NCBI GenBank assembly: GCA_965226855.1
Contig: CBDDEE010000020.1
Span: 89,233 to 153,232, forward strand
DNA length: 64,000 nt
Source of the DNA: JAUXJB01 sp965226855
GTDB lineage: Bacteria > Myxococcota_A > UBA9160 > SZUA-336
Direction: 5' to 3'
Shown here: in pieces, positions 18,316-27,463 of the stretch
Layout of the letters: each line of letters opens with the position of its first letter
Position numbering within the stretch: the stretch's first letter is position 1
Program-made: the position numbers and the translations under genes
Notes under the pieces: generated by a model
The model's input: only the letters and a program-made list of their open reading frames with translations
Database searches by the model: none
Told to the model about the DNA's origin: nothing

Positions 18316-20793
18316 AGTCGAGCCTACTCACTCTGGTGTTCACGGACCTGGGCGGCTCCACCGCGCTCAAGACTCGCCTTGGCGATCAGGAAGCCGGCGT
18401 CCTGATTAGGCGCCACCAGGAGCGCGTGCGCCAGCTCGTGATCGAGACCAAAGGTCGCGAAGTCGATTGCCCAGGGGATGGCTTCTTCTTCACCTTCGAG
18501 ACTCCGAGCGCCGCTGTCACCTTCGCGCTGCGACTTCAGCAGATCCAGCACGCCGAGCCCGAGCTTCCCGCCGTGCGCATCGGTGTCCACCTCGGCGAAG
18601 TGAGCGAGCAGCGCGCTCCGAGCGAGGCTTCGAAGGCTCTCCTCATCGAGGGACTCGCGGTGGATCTGGCCGGGCGCATTGGGGCCCTTGCACAGCCGGG
18701 ACAGATCTTGATGTCGGCTCCGGTTTTCGACGCCGCGCAGCAGCGCCTCAGGGGACAGGCCATCGAGCGCGAGATCCGCTGGCGCGCACATGGATCCTAT
18801 CGGCTCAAGGGGATCCAGGAGCCGGTGGAGATCGGCGAGGCGGGGTTCGAGGGGATCTCGCCACTCGAGGCCCCGCCTGACTCGGAGAAGGCAACCCGCG
18901 TCCGAGTGGGGCTGCCACGACGCGCCGCGCTGGTAGTGGGACTGGTGCTGGTGGCTGCCGTCGCGGCCTGGATGCTCCGGCCCCTGCCGCCGCTCGGTCC
19001 GATCCGCTCGCTTGCAGTCCTTCCCCTGGCGAATCTCTCCGGCGACCCGGAACAGGATTACTTCGCGGACGGGCTGACCGAGGTCTTGATCGGGGAACTC
19101 GCGAAGATCGGCTCCCTGCGGGTGATCTCGCGAACCTCCGTGATGCAGTACAAGGGGACGCGCAAGACGGCGCCGGAGATCGCCGCCGAGCTGAATGTGG
19201 GGGGTCTGGTCGAGGGAAGTGCGTTCCGGGAGGGCAACCGCATCCGGATCACGCTCCAGCTCATCGACGCACGCGCGGATGCCCACATCTGGGCGCAGAG
19301 CTACGAACGCGATTTGCGCAATGTCCTGGCGTTGCAGAGCGAGGTGGCGCAGGCGGTTGCCGAACAGGTCCAGCTCGAGCTGAGCCCCGAAGAGCAAGCG
19401 CTGCTGATCGCGTCCCGCTCCGTCGACCCACGAGCCTACGACGCCTACCTGCGTGGACTTCAGGAGATGGGACCGCTGAGCCTATCCCCGGCCTGGGGCC
19501 CGCGAGCTCGGGCGCACTTCGAGCGAGCGGTGGAGCTGGACCCGGACTTCGCCGAGGCGTGGGTCCAGGTGGGGCTCTTGAGGCTCTTGTCTTTCGGTCA
19601 ACAGACGAAGGCCCGGGAGGCCATTGAACGAGCCCTGGAGCTGGACGACCGCCTCGGGAAAGCCCACTCCGCGTTAGCCACGATTCGGTACTGGTACGAC
19701 TGGGACTTTGCCGGAGGGTTCCGGTCTTCCCAACGGGCTGTGCAACTCAGTCCCAACGATCCCGGTATCCTGGAGATGTACGTCGCTTCTCTGTTCTGGT
19801 ACGGGAGGATCGACGAGGGGCTCCGCGTGTCGGAGCAGCAACAGCGCGTGGCTCCGCTTTCGCTTCTGTGGCGACCGCAGCCGAATCAAGCACCTGAACT
19901 GGGCCCGCTATTACGAGCGAGCTATCGACGAGGGTGAACGGCTGCGGGAGCTGCTCCCCGGCTTCCATGACAGCGACGAGGGTGACGCATACGTGATGCT
20001 CGGCCGATATCGGGAGGCGCATCGCGCCCGCATCGCGCTTCTTGAGCAGTGCGGTGCCCCTTGCGATTGGCAGCGTGAGGCTCTGGAGCGCGGCTGGGCC
20101 GAGGGCGGCAGGGAGGCATCTCTGCGCGCCTGGATCGAAACCGCAAGCGGGAGGGAGGAGTCCGGTGGCGCCGGCACGCTGTACTTCGCGCTCGCCGCGC
20201 GGTACACGGAGCTCGGCGACCTGGACGAGGCCTTCGCCTGGCTGGAGCGCGCCTATCGCGAGCACGCCATCACTCTGATCTGGCTCAAGTGGGGCGGGGA
20301 GTTCGACCCCCTTCGCTCCGACCCGCGCTTCGACGACCTGCTGCGCCGCATCGGGTATCCGGAGACAGCTGAGATTCCGCACGACCAAGCTGGGGTCGGC
20401 TGGGCGCTTGCCATCCAGGGACGCCCTGCGGAGGCCATCGCAAAGTTGGAGAGAGCGATGGATCTCAGTCCTTCAGATCCCGGCCTCGCGAGATGGCACT
20501 ACTCCATGGCAATGGCGCACTTTGCCGCGGATCGGTACGAGCAAGCTACCGACTGGGCCGAACGCGCACTCGACAACGAGCCAGGCAAATACACGTCCGC
20601 CGATGCTCATCTCATCCTCGCCGCGAGCTACGCCCACCTCGGCCGCACTACACGGGCACGAGAGTCCCTGAACGAGGCGCTGCAGCTGTGGCCAGATCTA
20701 GAGCTGGCGTTCGTGCCTCTCCCCCTCTACGTCGATCCGGATCTCCGCGACCGGTACGTGAACGGTCTGCGCACCGCAGGGCTGGAAGGGTGA
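18306..20793 (+). pseudogene. Cyclase - TolB-like - TPR signalling protein, frameshifted
   Basis: Domains in order: a class III cyclase (residues about 8-185; LVFTDLGGSTALKT, CPGDGFFFTFET, VRIGVHLGEV), one membrane span (AALVVGLVLVAAVAAWML), a TolB/CadC-like domain (SLAVLPLANLSGDPEQDYFA, then DGLTEVLIGELAKI) and TPR repeats. The frame shifts near 19870-19890. The TPR region continues in another frame from about 19900 (NWARYYERAIDEGERLRELL) to the stop at 20793. The family usually ends near DPRFDDLLRRIGY, but here about 140 further TPR-like residues follow. A single-base error or real mutation would explain the break. It is a paralogue of the genes at 11.4 and 27.5 kb. Confidence 0.8.
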
Positions 20794-20903
20794 ACGCCGG
20801 TTCATGATCTGTCCCGCCTGCTGAAGGAGGCTGGCGCGTGAGCTTCATCGGCGTACGCCGAAGTCATCTTCCAACGCGTGGGTGTGAACGTGCGTTCGCC
20901 TGG

Positions 20904-21902
20904 CTACGAGCTCGGAGCCCTCCTGCACCTGCGAATCAGCCTGCGCTCCACCTGGCTCGGGTCCTCGATGGTCTCGTAGAACTCGTCGAGGTAGTCCACC
21001 ATCTGGCCAACGCGCCGGGAGTCGAGGCGCTCCTCGGCGCGGTAGAGCGCGTAGATGTCCTCCTTGCGCGCCCGAAAGGCCTGCAGCGTGCTCTCGAGCT
21101 GCGCCTCTGGTCCGCAGTACCCCCGGTACAACCGCTGCCGTACGCTGCGGATGGGGAGGTCCGGGTTGGGAGTCGCGTACGGGGCGTCGACAGCTCCCGC
21201 CAGGTCGAAGTCGAAGGGAACCGAAACGACATCACCGTTGTCGCCGCGCATGGGAGTGGTATTGTGGCAGCAGTCGTCGTCCGCGGCTCCGCGAATTGTG
21301 GACCAGTCGGTGTTCCCCACCATGTACTGGAAGACCTCCAGGCGGTTCAGGTCGGCTTTGGCCAGGTCGTTGAAGTCCACCTTGGGCTCTTTCATGGCGA
21401 CGAAGCCATCGCGCTCTGCCATGGTCTCCTTGTCTTCGAGGAAGAACGCGTAGCGGGTGACAGGATCTCGCTTATGTGCGGAGTCGACGTACGTGATCTC
21501 GACCAGCCGCACACGATAGCTGCGATCGGTCAGCAGGTTGTACGCGCGGTACAGCAGGTGCTCCTTCAGCACCAGCTGCTCGTAGGAATTCCGGCAGTGG
21601 GTCACGAGCTTGAGCTTGTCCTGCTTCGCGAAGACGGTTCCCTTGGCCTGCCTGGTCACGAAGTTCAGGCGCAGCGGCGGGAAGAAGCAGGTGCCGCGCT
21701 CGCGCCGGTACCTTCCTCTCGTCCTCACTTCGATCTCGAGTCTCACCTGCTCGCCTGGCGCATCGGTGTACGTCAGCACCGCCGGCTGGTAGGTGCTCTC
21801 GCCCTTCCGCTCAGCGAGCACGGAGCCCTGATCGAATTCCAGCGTAAGCCCGAAGACGTCGTGGCTGGCAAACAGCCGATCGTCAACCGCGGGACCGGGC
21901 AC
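20904..21902 (-). CDS. Conserved protein of unknown function, probable lipoprotein
   Basis: About 332 residues from an in-frame GTG. The same frame stays open further upstream and encodes a lipobox-like LLAFLLGAC just before RLPVPGPAVDD, so the true start is probably 60 or more bases to the right, near or beyond the IS edge at 22021. Notable segments are LEIEVRTRGRYRRERGTCFF, YMVGNTDWSTIRG and VPFDFDLAGAV. The arrangement (a fixed RTRG..R segment, then GNTDWS and a D.D motif) resembles CotH-like kinase folds, but I cannot name a family. The IS inserted upstream may have removed the start codon. Confidence 0.55.
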   Translation of the reverse strand: MPGPAVDDRLFASHDVFGLTLEFDQGSVLAERKGESTYQPAVLTYTDAPGEQVRLEIEVRTRGRYRRERGTCFFPPLRLNFVTRQAKGTVFAKQDKLKLVTHCRNSYEQLVLKEHLLYRAYNLLTDRSYRVRLVEITYVDSAHKRDPVTRYAFFLEDKETMAERDGFVAMKEPKVDFNDLAKADLNRLEVFQYMVGNTDWSTIRGAADDDCCHNTTPMRGDNGDVVSVPFDFDLAGAVDAPYATPNPDLPIRSVRQRLYRGYCGPEAQLESTLQAFRARKEDIYALYRAEERLDSRRVGQMVDYLDEFYETIEDPSQVERRLIRRCRRAPSS

Positions 21903-22024
21903 GGGCAGTCGGGGCGCGGGGGTGGCGCACGCGCCGAGCAGGAACGCGAGCAGCGCGGTGGAAAGCGTTCCGCAGAGATCAAGCAGCAGACATCTTCTCG
22001 AACAGCTCGTAGGTCTCCTCCTAA

Positions 22025-23296
22025 CAGGCTGCTGAAAAACTCCTCATCGAAGGGCACCTTTGAGGGAAGCCCCAAGGGGGAGATGTGAGAGGACCGCAGA
22101 CGCTCCAGGGTGGGATCTTCAGCTACGTATCGCTGGAGTCCCGGATTCCCGAGGACCATCCGCTTCGAGCGATCCGGCGACTGGTGGACGCGGCGCTGGA
22201 GCAGCTGTCGCGACGCTTCGATGGTATCTACGCCAAAGGGGTCGGCCGACCGTCGGTCCCGCCGGAGCAGCTGTTGCGGGCGCTGCTGTTGCAGGTGCTG
22301 TACACGATCCGGAGCGAGCGCCAGCTGATCGAGCAGATCGACTACAACCTGCTCTACCGCTGGTTCGTGGGCCTGGAGCTGGACGATGAGGTGTTCAGCG
22401 CGACGGTGTTCACCAAGAATCGGGAACGGCTGCTGAAGGGCGAGATCGCTCAGTATTTCTTCGAGGCGGTGCTGGCGCAGGCGGAGTCGGAGGGGTTGGT
22501 GTCATCGGAGCACTTCACGGTGGACGGGACGCTGATCGAGGCGTGGGCGAGCCAGAAGAGCTTCGTGCGCAAGGACGAGAAGCGCAGGGACGATGACGAC
22601 CCGGGCAACCCGACGGTCAACTTCCGGGGCGAGAAGCGGAGCAACCAGACGCATGCGTCGAGGACGGATCCGGACGCCCGACTGGCGGGGATGAGGGGCC
22701 AGGGCGCGCGGCTCGCGTATCAGGGACACGTCGTGACGGAGAACCGCAACGGCCTGGTGGTGGCGGCGAAGCTCACTCAGGCGTCGGGGTATGCGGAGCG
22801 CGAAGCGGCTCTCGAGATGGTGCTGGGTCTGGGGGGCGCTCGCCGGATCACCCTGGCTGGAGACAAGGGCTACGACGCCAAGAGCTTTGTGCAGGCGCTT
22901 CGGGCCTGGAGCGTTACCCCGCACGTGGCACAGAACACGACGAACCGCCGAAGCGCGATCGATCGAAGGACCACAGGACACCCGGGCTACGAGGTGAGCC
23001 AGCGCTTCCGCAAACGGGGTGGAGGAGGTGTTTGGCTGGATGAAGACGGTGGGCTTGATGCGCAAGACCCGGCACCGGGGCACGGATCGGGTCGGCTGGG
23101 TCTTCACCTTCACTGCTGCGGCCTACAACCTGGTCCGTATCCGCAACCTGTTGGAGGCGACATAGCTCATGATCCCGCAAGATCTACCCGTGCGACACCG
23201 AACCGGTTCGTACCGGGAACGGCGATCCCTCTCCCTGCTCGGCACGCCTCCCGTCAGAGGCGTCCCGCCCAACCCAGTCACTTTCTCCGCAGCCTG
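22025..23296 (+). mobile_element. IS5-type element, copy 2 (1272 bp)
   Basis: Same ends as the other copies, flanked by CTAA at 22021-22024 and 23297-23300. This shows that the target is YTAR rather than strictly CTAG. It lies between the putative lipoprotein gene and a TPR remnant. Confidence 0.93.
22085..23165 (+). pseudogene. IS5-type transposase, frameshifted (copy 2)
   Basis: Identical in plan to the intact copy until an extra G near 23017 (CGGGGTGG instead of CGGGTGG). This moves the last 50 or so residues, including the catalytic Glu helix (RVEEVFGWMKT), out of frame. Another small difference is Y for H at AQYFFEAV. Confidence 0.88.
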
Positions 23297-23608
23297 CTAA
23301 GAGCTCCCCCGGCTCTCTGCTCTGTCCTCGGTAGCAATTGCTTTGAAAGAGTCACCGTCTGCGAGTTGGGTGAGGTCCATGGGCTCGACCCTGGGGAGGG
23401 AAGTCACGGGTCTGGGGCCCTCGAGAGGTTCTTCTTACCAACTGGGTGCCGCGTTCGGATGTGAAATGCGTCACACCTCAGCACTATGCCGGCGAGTCAG
23501 CTGCGCGGTCGTCCGCCCGAGCCGTGCCTGCGCAGCCTCCACTTGCGGCCGTAGCGCTGGGTCGTATTCCTTCCAGAGCCAGACGGACTGGTAGCTACCC
23601 TCGAACTG
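23297..23608. other. Intergenic, no gene seen
   Basis: About 310 bases between the IS and the TPR remnant. I see no family-like frame and no strong hairpin. It probably contains lost coding sequence from the truncated TPR gene's surroundings. Confidence 0.4.
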
Positions 23609-24079
23609 CTACTCCCGCTGCGCTACCGGATGATTGATAAGCAGCAGAACCTCGTTCCAGCGGGGATCTGAGGGCAACTCTCCCCAGGCGTACCAATGGC
23701 CGACGAACCACACGCCCAATTGAACATCTCGCTCCTCAACGCCCCGAAACAGCCACTCAAAGCTTCGGTCGGCATCCTTGAGTCCGGCGAAGACTTGTGC
23801 GATGAAGGTGGGCGAGACATAACGCTCCGTCCGTTCGCGAATTAGGTCATCCGCGATCCTCTCGGCTTCATCGCGTTCCCCGGATTGAGCCAGTACGTGG
23901 CCGAGAAGCGATCGCACGACGTCGCCAGCGCCCAGATCAATTGAGCGTCTCAGCTCGACAATTGACTGGCTCTGCGCACTGCTCACCAGCAACGTATGGG
24001 AGGACCCCGGTCCCGGGTCCGCCGAGAACGACGGGCAGGTCGAGCGCGCTCGACTCCAGAGGGTCAACACCATCCTCAC
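23609..24079 (-). pseudogene. TPR signalling protein, C-terminal remnant
   Basis: The last 110 or so residues match the usual end of cyclase/TolB-linked TPR proteins (RYVSPTFIAQVFAGLKDADR, then SFEWLFRGVEERD, SDPRWNEVLLLINHP). The first 40 residues do not look like protein of this family, so the 5' part is missing. It is probably a relic of another paralogue of the gene at 18.3 kb. Confidence 0.6.
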
Positions 24080-24190
24080 CGTGCCCGCGCTTCTATTGTC
24101 CCCCAGGCCCGCCAGGGGGTGAGACGACCGTTGCGCGAGCCGCGGCCGCGCAGCTCGGCTCAGTGTGTGATGACCCGACCGTCATCACTC

Positions 24191-24766
24191 TCAATGAATG
24201 ATCTTGGGATGATGCTTCTCGAGTGCTGCAAGCGCCTCAACGATTCCAGGTGCGCCGGGGTTGACGGCGAGCAAGCGCTCCAATGCAGCCCGCGCCCCGT
24301 CGGGTGCTCCGTTGCGCATGCAGATCTGTGCAAAGCCGCCGAGCCCGCCGAAGTGGCGTGGTTCGAGTTCAAGTGTGTGAAAAATGTCACCGATGCTGGC
24401 CGAGTCGCGGCCTTGAAGAAAATAGACCGTCGCGCGCTTATTCCACGCCTCCGCCCATTTGAGGTCTCGCTCGATGAGCTGATCGAACACAGCTTCAGCC
24501 CGAGCCAGCTCGCCGGCCGCAAGCAAGCGGATGCCAAGCGCCATCTGAGCCGTGAGCTGCTCCTCTGGATGGTCGCACCAAATTGCCCAGATCTGGTCCT
24601 CAGCCGCACTCCGCGCTGGCTCACTGGTCTCGCACAATGCACGGAAGCACACCAAGAGGGCATCCAGCGCGTGTCCAGTCTCCGGTTCGGGCGGCAACTG
24701 ATCCAATTGAGCGATCACGCGCCAGACATCGCTTTGAAGAGAATCCGCGCGTGTCTTCGTACTCAT
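24191..24766 (-). CDS. Small TPR protein
   Basis: 191 residues, ATG to TGA. The middle holds two or three TPR helices pairs (GELARAEAVFDQLIERDLKW, AEAWNKRATVYFLQGRD, FGGLGGFAQICMRNGAPDGA). This order is shared by a conserved family of small tetratricopeptide proteins found in many proteobacteria, whose role is unknown to me. No signal peptide is present, so it is probably cytoplasmic. The gene looks complete. Confidence 0.75.
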   Translation of the reverse strand: MSTKTRADSLQSDVWRVIAQLDQLPPEPETGHALDALLVCFRALCETSEPARSAAEDQIWAIWCDHPEEQLTAQMALGIRLLAAGELARAEAVFDQLIERDLKWAEAWNKRATVYFLQGRDSASIGDIFHTLELEPRHFGGLGGFAQICMRNGAPDGARAALERLLAVNPGAPGIVEALAALEKHHPKIIH

Positions 24767-25026
24767 CGCTGTAATGTACCCGGTTTGCCGGGTGATGGGT
24801 GGCGCCTGCGTGGTGCGGTAGCGGCGCAGCGCTCAGTCGGACTCCGCTTTACGAGGAGAGCATTCCCCCACTTCGGGGGGGGGCGCGGCGCCCCCGCGGG
24901 GCTATGGGATGCACACGGGTTGGAGCCCCCCGAGAGGCGGCAAGAATACCTGCGCGAGAGCGAGCGGCGGCCCAGGTCCCCCCCACGAGGCCTCCGTCTT
25001 GCCATCCGATCTCTAATGGGCCGGTG

Positions 25027-25097
25027 TTGAGGCCCTATGTTCTCGAAACCGCTCTTTGGGGGCCGCTGCCAACGACCCTCCTCGCTGCAGTCACCAA
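25027..25097 (+). repeat. Dispersed 70-base repeat, copy 2
   Basis: TGTTGAGGCCCTATGTTCTC, then GAAACCGCTCTTTGGGGGCC, CCAACGA and CTCGCTGCAG. It shares both halves with copy 3 at 32486, with an extra C in the first half. It lies 600 bases from an integrase remnant. Confidence 0.6.
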
Positions 25098-25128
25098 AGT
25101 GCGTAGCCTATGGCCCGATTGAGTTGGG

Positions 25129-25416
25129 CTATTGAGCCGGGCTAGGACAGAGGAGAGAGGGCCCGACCTTGATTGCGTGCTGCGATATGCATAGCTGTGG
25201 TGCTCGATCACTGAGCCAGGTCTGACAGAAGAAATCATGGTACCGGGCTACCCACCTATACTTGCTCCACACTAGAGGAGAGTTCTCGAACTTGACCAGC
25301 GCCGTCTCCACCTCGGTCTTGTGCCGGAGCACCAACGCTTCTTCGAGGCCCGTCTCGAGACCAATAGGGGTGTAGAGATAGTTGATAAACGCGCACCCGT
25401 CAGCGTCAATGAGCAC
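25129..25416 (-). CDS. Unidentified small frame
   Basis: 95 residues from a GTG. The middle (VETALVKFENSPLVWSKYRW, VARYHDFFCQTWL) is protein-like and less GC-biased than its neighbours. The frame runs without a start codon into the histidine-kinase remnant on the other strand, so it is probably truncated at the 5' end. No function can be given. Confidence 0.3.
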   Translation of the reverse strand: MLIDADGCAFINYLYTPIGLETGLEEALVLRHKTEVETALVKFENSPLVWSKYRWVARYHDFFCQTWLSDRAPQLCISQHAIKVGPSLLCPSPAQ

Positions 25417-25427
25417 GTAGCCATTCT

Positions 25428-25601
25428 GAAGACGCCACGACGACGCGCGACTACGGCGCGGGTCTCGGCCTCGCCATCAGCAAGCTCTTCGGCGAGATGA
25501 TGGGCGTTACGATCACCGTGGAGAACGAGCCGGGGAAGGGTTCCGGCTTCACGTTCCGGATCCCGGCGGAGGTACTCGATCGGTCAAACCCGACACGGTG
25601 A
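25428..25601 (+). pseudogene. Sensor histidine kinase, C-terminal remnant
   Basis: No start codon. The frame reads EDATTTRDYGAGLGLAISKL, then FGEMMGVTITVENEPGKGSG and FTFRIPAEV to a TGA at 25599-25601. This is the G-box end of a HATPase domain (GAGLGLAISK and PGKGSGFTFRIP). Only about 55 residues survive. Confidence 0.75.
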
Positions 25602-25703
25602 GCACGGTACTCGTGACCTCCAGGTCATCGGCTAGCCGACAGTAGCAGGGCGAGAATCAGTGAGAGCGCTCACTGGCGGCCGGGACCTTCAGAGGTCCCA
25701 GGC

Positions 25704-26050
25704 TCATCTCCGTACCGCGTCGATCAGCTGCTGCGGTGCAATGTGGCGGAGGTACCGATCGGTGGTAGCGAGGCTCGAGTGGCCGAGCTGAGCTTGGACG
25801 AGGTTCATGGGTAACCCTTCAGCTGCGAGTTCGGCCGCGTGCGAATGCCGGAGGCCGTGCGCGTGGACTCGCTTCTCGACTCCAGCTTTGCGTGCGAGAC
25901 GCGGCAGGAGGGCGCGAACGTAGGCGTCCTTTAGCGGAGCTCCGCTGAGCGTGCAGAACACGCGCTGACGACCGTCGAGGCCCAGCACCCGTCGCGTGGC
26001 CAGTCGGCGGACCCGCCGCTCCTCCGCGGCGGAACGGCGATCGGAAGGAG
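25704..26050 (-). pseudogene. Tyrosine recombinase, C-terminal remnant
   Basis: HGLRHSHAAELAAEG, QLGHSSLATTDRYL and a final IDAVRR give the second half of an integrase catalytic domain. It is close in sequence to the recombinase at 6032-6691 (LLPRLARKAGVEKRVHAHGL against LMPRLARKAGILKRVHFHGL). The first catalytic Arg region is missing. Confidence 0.75.
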
Positions 26051-26123
26051 AGCGTCACCTCGGGTGATCTGGCGAGCATGCAGGCCGCAGCCAGGCCCTA
26101 AATCCCTACCCCGCGCCGGGCTG

Positions 26124-27017
26124 TTAGCCGCCGCCGCGTCGGCGGTAGTCCTCCAGCGCCCTGCCCGCCTCGGCCAGCCCTTTCCGCTGAGCGTGAGCGT
26201 AGATGCCGAGGGTCACCGAGGCGCTAGCGTGCCCGAGTTGTTTCTGAGCAACATGGATCGGCGCACCGCTCTGCACAAGATCGCTGGCCACTGTGTGTCG
26301 CAGCGCGTGGCTCGGCTTCTTGCCTCGTATCTCGGCCCGATCATAGACGGCCCTGAGCCGACTGTGAACGCGTTTCGTCCACGGCTTCCCCCGTCGAGTG
26401 TCCATCTGGCACACGCGGTCCTTCGGCCCCTTGAACCGGAGTTCGCTGCGGTATTGGTCCAGCCACCGCACGAGCTCCTGCGCGTACACCGTCCGCAGCG
26501 CGGCCTGTGTCTTCGGCTGCCACCATGGCTTAGCCGTGACCGAGATGCACCCCTCCGCGACGTCAACATCCGACCAGGTCAGGTTGAGCACTTCGCCCAA
26601 CCTCATCCCGGTCGCGTGGCAGATCTTCAGCACTACGAGCGCCGGCACATCGAACTGCGCCGCCTCGAACACGAGAGCCACCTGGTCCGGCGTCAGCGTC
26701 TCGTCCTTCCGAGGGGGAGGCGGCAGCAAGAGCCGCTTCAGGGGAACCTGCGGGTGGGGGAGCTCGTTCACCCACGCCCAGTTGAGGCACGCCTTCAGTG
26801 ACTTCATGTCACGGTTGGCGCTCAAGACCGACGTGTCGTCAGCCCGCTTGTCCCGGAACTTGATCAGATCCTGGCGCGTGATGTATCGCTCGCGCGCCTC
26901 TGGGACCACCTCGTACAGCTTGGCGATCGCTATGCAATAGGACTCGTGCGTCTTCGGTCGCCTCGTGCGGCGCACGTCTTCGAGCCACTCGGCCGCGATG
27001 TCCGCGAACGTCTCCAT
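26124..27017 (-). CDS. Tyrosine integrase, full length
   Basis: 297 residues with an N-terminal SAM-like core-binding domain (METFADIAAEWLEDVRRTRR) and a complete catalytic domain: TGMRLGEVLNLTW, HALRHTVASDLVQ, QLGHASASVTLGIYAH. It is the only complete two-domain integrase in the window. It lies just inside the right-hand copy of the rnpB-end repeat, with its start 90 bases from it. That is the usual position of an island integrase next to its attachment site, so it is the best candidate for the enzyme that placed the 1.8-27.2 kb island. Confidence 0.88.
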   Translation of the reverse strand: METFADIAAEWLEDVRRTRRPKTHESYCIAIAKLYEVVPEARERYITRQDLIKFRDKRADDTSVLSANRDMKSLKACLNWAWVNELPHPQVPLKRLLLPPPPRKDETLTPDQVALVFEAAQFDVPALVVLKICHATGMRLGEVLNLTWSDVDVAEGCISVTAKPWWQPKTQAALRTVYAQELVRWLDQYRSELRFKGPKDRVCQMDTRRGKPWTKRVHSRLRAVYDRAEIRGKKPSHALRHTVASDLVQSGAPIHVAQKQLGHASASVTLGIYAHAQRKGLAEAGRALEDYRRRGGG

Positions 27018-27109
27018 CCCACAACCTCCTCGGCTTGGGACGGGAGGTTGCTTGAACTGCGCACTCCTGAAACGTACGTAACCCTCTGCTGCGCATCACA
27101 ATCCAGTGC

Positions 27110-27205
27110 TTACAGTCCACTGACGCCCGATTCTGTCGGTCGTCACCCGGCGGGAAGAAGTCGAGAAATCGACCACGCCCGCCGGGCTCCGGCACATCTT
27201 GCACG
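27110..27205 (+). repeat. rnpB-end repeat with GAAA hairpin, right copy (putative attR)
   Basis: CTTACAGTCCACTGACG, then a stem CCCGGCGGG (27146-27154) with CCCGCCGGG (27178-27186) and an inner stem GTCGA/TCGAC closed by GAAA, then GGGCTCCGGCAC. It is about 80% identical to the left copy at 1761. Confidence 0.6.
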
Positions 27206-27262
27206 TACAAGGTTAGGCAGGCAAGCAGAAAATGGTCATCGGGATCGACCAAGTGGACTTCT

Positions 27263-27296
27263 AGTCCACTGACGCCCGATTCTGTTGGGTGTCACT
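27263..27296 (+). repeat. Second short copy of the rnpB-end core
   Basis: AGTCCACTGACGCCCGATTC plus TGT is identical to 27114-27136. It is preceded by AGTGGACT TCT AGTCCACT, an inverted repeat. It could be the outermost attachment site, or a spare site left by tandem integration. Confidence 0.5.
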
Positions 27297-27463
27297 CGAT
27301 GTCGCTCTCCTGGGTCCACACTTCGAGGACTACCCGGTGCGCCAACGCGCCGCCGCGGCCGCGCGCTTCCTCGCCAGCACCTCGGACCTGCGTGTCCCGC
27401 CGCCAGGAGAGCCACGCGATAGAAAGCGCTCCGCGCGACCACGACGCGCCTGGAGCCAGAGCT
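27297..27463. other. Short spacer, possible host flank
   Basis: The plus strand is open for about 80 codons (LDVALLGPHFEDYPVRQR at its start), but I cannot match it to a family. If the att interpretation is right, this is the host DNA that once followed rnpB. Confidence 0.25.
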
